The position numbers and the translations under genes are program-made. A stretch of DNA of 64,000 nucleotides from Streptococcus infantis SK970 (GTDB lineage: Bacteria > Bacillota > Bacilli > Lactobacillales > Streptococcaceae), in assembly GCA_000223255.2 (NCBI GenBank), contig AFUT01000001.1, positions 186,001 through 250,000 on the forward strand, written 5' to 3'. Every line of letters starts with the position of its first letter. Positions within the stretch are counted from its first letter, which is position 1. The notes under the pieces are model-generated. The model searched no databases. It saw only the letters and a list, made by a program, of their open reading frames with translations, and was not told the DNA's origin. Of this stretch, positions 63,816 to 64,000 are shown piece by piece.

Positions 63816-64000
63816 AAAGATTCTTTTTAGGATGGCGGTCAATGATTGCTTGATTCAATTCGGCGGCCTTCATCTTGGAGAGACCAGTAATACCCTTCTT
63901 TTTAAGGATACTCTTTTCATAGTAGCATTTAGATGGTCAAGCGAGTCAAAGGCAGTTTCGATAGTAGCATATCCTTTTTCAACAAGCGTATCTAAATGTT
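63814..64000 (-). pseudogene. C-terminal part of a protein with an SAP/Rho-N-like end, frameshifted, start outside the window
   Basis: Read from the window edge, the frame gives LDTLVEKGYATIETAFDSLD followed by HLNATMK. In the T4 run (plus strand) at 63914-63917 one base is missing; adding it gives KSILKKKGITGLSKMKAAEL and an ending NQAIIDRHPKKNL at TAA 63816-63814. The GITGLSKMKAAELNQAI segment resembles SAP/Rho N-terminal helix-extension-helix motifs that bind nucleic acid. Too little is present to assign a family. It ends at its own terminator, separate from slrA. Confidence 0.5.

Overview
This window is a chromosomal segment of a mitis-group Streptococcus (S. mitis/S. oralis/S. pneumoniae relatives). 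The evidence is the low G+C coding style, the tmRNA tag AKNNTSYALAA, YSIRK/LPXTG surface proteins, and a gene order familiar from pneumococcus: galE-ferredoxin-LysM protein-cmk, pdxST, fruRKA, nifS-thiI, and rlmN-vanZ-ABC-F-slrA. I cannot name the species.

Layout: 1-7.2 kb holds a Nif3-like gene, a FAD oxidoreductase, galE, a ferredoxin, a LysM protein, cmk, a PhnA-like protein, a Pr6Pr membrane protein and the PLP synthase pair pdxST. 7.2-17.3 kb holds a DUF1836-hemolysin III pair, an acetyltransferase-ogt-Spx-like operon, an amino-acid ABC importer next to trxB, rlmB and def, a CapA-like protein, a HAD phosphatase and an SGNH esterase. 17.4-19.7 kb holds ssrA, an mntH-type transporter behind repeated palindromic operators, and tRNA-Ser(GGA). 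19.8-27.8 kb holds fruRKA, an apparently inserted membrane gene between duplicated terminators, a HEAT-like protein and ftsK. 28.1-43.7 kb holds two giant LPXTG glycosidases. 43.9-50.8 kb holds a small membrane protein and a gluconeogenic block (ppdK, a CcpN-like regulator, the PPDK regulatory kinase and class III fbp). 50.9-64 kb holds nifS-thiI, two esterases with an ATP-grasp protein, glpF, yutD, rlmN-vanZ-ABC-F, an unknown membrane protein, a zinc-ribbon protein, the lipoprotein rotamase slrA and the end of one more gene.

The most interesting part is 28-44 kb. The first surface enzyme is a GH101 endo-alpha-N-acetylgalactosaminidase with a complete chymotrypsin-like serine protease domain inserted near its N-terminus (H182, D239, S310; GH101 D1051 and E1083). 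The second joins a GH20 and a GH84 hexosaminidase in one 2906-residue chain with several carbohydrate-binding modules. Both genes have cre-like CcpA sites and a related inverted repeat just upstream, and both end in the same PxPEPT stalk, EFKGGVN repeats and LPXTG anchor. I read this as a carbon-regulated, wall-anchored mucin/glycoprotein-foraging locus.

Caution about the sequence: fourteen genes that should be continuous are broken, at fifteen sites, by the apparent loss of one base in a run of A or T, always a deletion. They include ftsK, ppdK, thiI and rlmB. This looks more like systematic homopolymer under-calling in the source assembly than biology. Those genes are listed over their full restored span. 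fruA differs: it carries an in-frame TAG.
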